DNA of 64,000 nucleotides from NCBI RefSeq assembly GCF_020463795.1, contig NZ_CP080025.1, positions 1,739,001-1,803,000 of the forward strand, read 5' to 3'. The DNA comes from Echinicola marina (lineage in GTDB: Bacteria > Bacteroidota > Bacteroidia > Cytophagales > Cyclobacteriaceae). The position numbers and the translations under genes are program-made. Numbering within the stretch: the first letter of the stretch is position 1; each line of letters starts with the position of its first letter. Below are positions 63,515-64,000 of this stretch, in pieces. A model generated the notes under the pieces. The model did no database searches. It saw only the letters and a list, made by a program, of their open reading frames with translations, and was not told where the DNA came from.

Positions 63515-64000
63515 ATGAAAAAACTTATAACACCATTAGTACTCATCATTATAGCTGCCTCGATTGGCTTTACACTTTTCAAAAACAAGCAAGAAATGGA
63601 GGTTAAGGCCGAGGAAGCGATGAAAATCAGTGAGTCTATTCCAGTAAAGACCACTAGGGTGAAAAAAGAGCCACATGAAATTGCTTTTTCATCCAATGGG
63701 ACTTTTGAGCCTAGTCAGGAACTTTCTTTAAAATCCGAAGCCAATGGAAAGGTGGTGAAGATCTATAAGAAAAAAGGAGCTTTTGTAAATACTGGTGATA
63801 TCATTGCCAAACTGGATGATGAGTTTATCCAACAGGAGTTGGCCATTGCAGAAATTAAACTTCAGCAGAATAAAAAGGATTTGGCGAGATATGAAAACTT
63901 GGCAGGTACTGAGGCCATCACAGAAAAGCAATTGGAAGAAATCCGTAATGCTACTAAAATGGCGGAAGCAGATGTCATCATGAAAAAGAAGCGGTTGGCC
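63515..64000 (+). CDS. HlyD/RND-type periplasmic adaptor subunit (partial)
   Basis: Begins at ATG 63515 and runs off the right edge. One N-terminal membrane helix (KKLITPLVLIIIAASIGFTLF), then the start of a lipoyl/barrel-sandwich domain: SNGTFEPSQELSLKSEANGK, KGAFVNTGDIIAKLDDEF, and the start of the coiled-coil hairpin. It would link TolC to an inner-membrane RND pump, expected just outside the window. Confidence 0.9.
   Translation, partial: MKKLITPLVLIIIAASIGFTLFKNKQEMEVKAEEAMKISESIPVKTTRVKKEPHEIAFSSNGTFEPSQELSLKSEANGKVVKIYKKKGAFVNTGDIIAKLDDEFIQQELAIAEIKLQQNKKDLARYENLAGTEAITEKQLEEIRNATKMAEADVIMKKKRLA

Overview
The window is a chromosome segment of a marine-type Bacteroidota, most likely family Cyclobacteriaceae (Cytophagales). 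This rests on gene content (BshC of bacillithiol synthesis, BatD, DUF3810, stand-alone MnmD, GbsR-TolC-adaptor efflux operon, META and cupin lipoproteins) and on promoter-like sites of the Bacteroidota -7 type (TAnnTTTG). No rRNA, tRNA or CRISPR array was seen.

Layout. 1-9.1 kb, mostly minus strand: a CPBP membrane protease cut by the window edge, four small lipoprotein or anchored proteins, mnmD-ispF, an M16 protease, and a copper module (HMA chaperone plus CopA). 9.27-9.81 kb: a single-gene IS200-like element. 10-26.9 kb: core genes, mostly plus strand (bshC, 5-formyl-THF cyclo-ligase, a sugar isomerase, batD-aroC, a dicarboxylate symporter, an Nfu-type protein, a K+/H+ antiporter, dusB, cdsA, glutamate dehydrogenase). 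27.06-45.64 kb: an integrated phage-like element. 45.6-64 kb: core genes again (psd, rbfA, an FtsX-type permease, a SNF2 helicase, purU, alr, an M20 hydrolase, then a MarR/GbsR regulator with TolC and an HlyD-type adaptor cut by the window edge). An IS1182-family element lies at 46.3-48.1 kb.

The element at 27-45.6 kb is the most unusual part. It sits exactly at the first codons of psd (phosphatidylserine decarboxylase). A 16-bp imperfect repeat, covering the start codon and codons 2-5 of psd, occurs at both ends (27063-27078 and 45629-45644). The left copy is an orphan 14-codon stub behind what looks like the original psd promoter. The right copy starts the intact gene. Without a later IS21 insertion the element is about 16 kb. 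It encodes a Bacteroidota-type tyrosine integrase, two small HTH proteins, several unknown early genes, a replication-initiator-like gene that carries an iteron array inside its coding sequence and a frameshift at a T10 run, a gp10-like tail-completion protein, a tape-measure protein and a tail-tip/fibre protein. I see no terminase, portal, capsid, major tail or lysis gene. It is either a deleted prophage or a phage satellite that brings its own tail-length and tail-tip proteins.

At the right end of the element is a two-gene cargo pair: a 332-aa soluble protein of unknown function and a membrane protein interrupted by IS21. The 7-bp target duplication lets the broken gene be rejoined in frame, giving a four-helix membrane protein of about 194 aa. 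The pair resembles phage-defence cargo in position and architecture, but that function is an inference.
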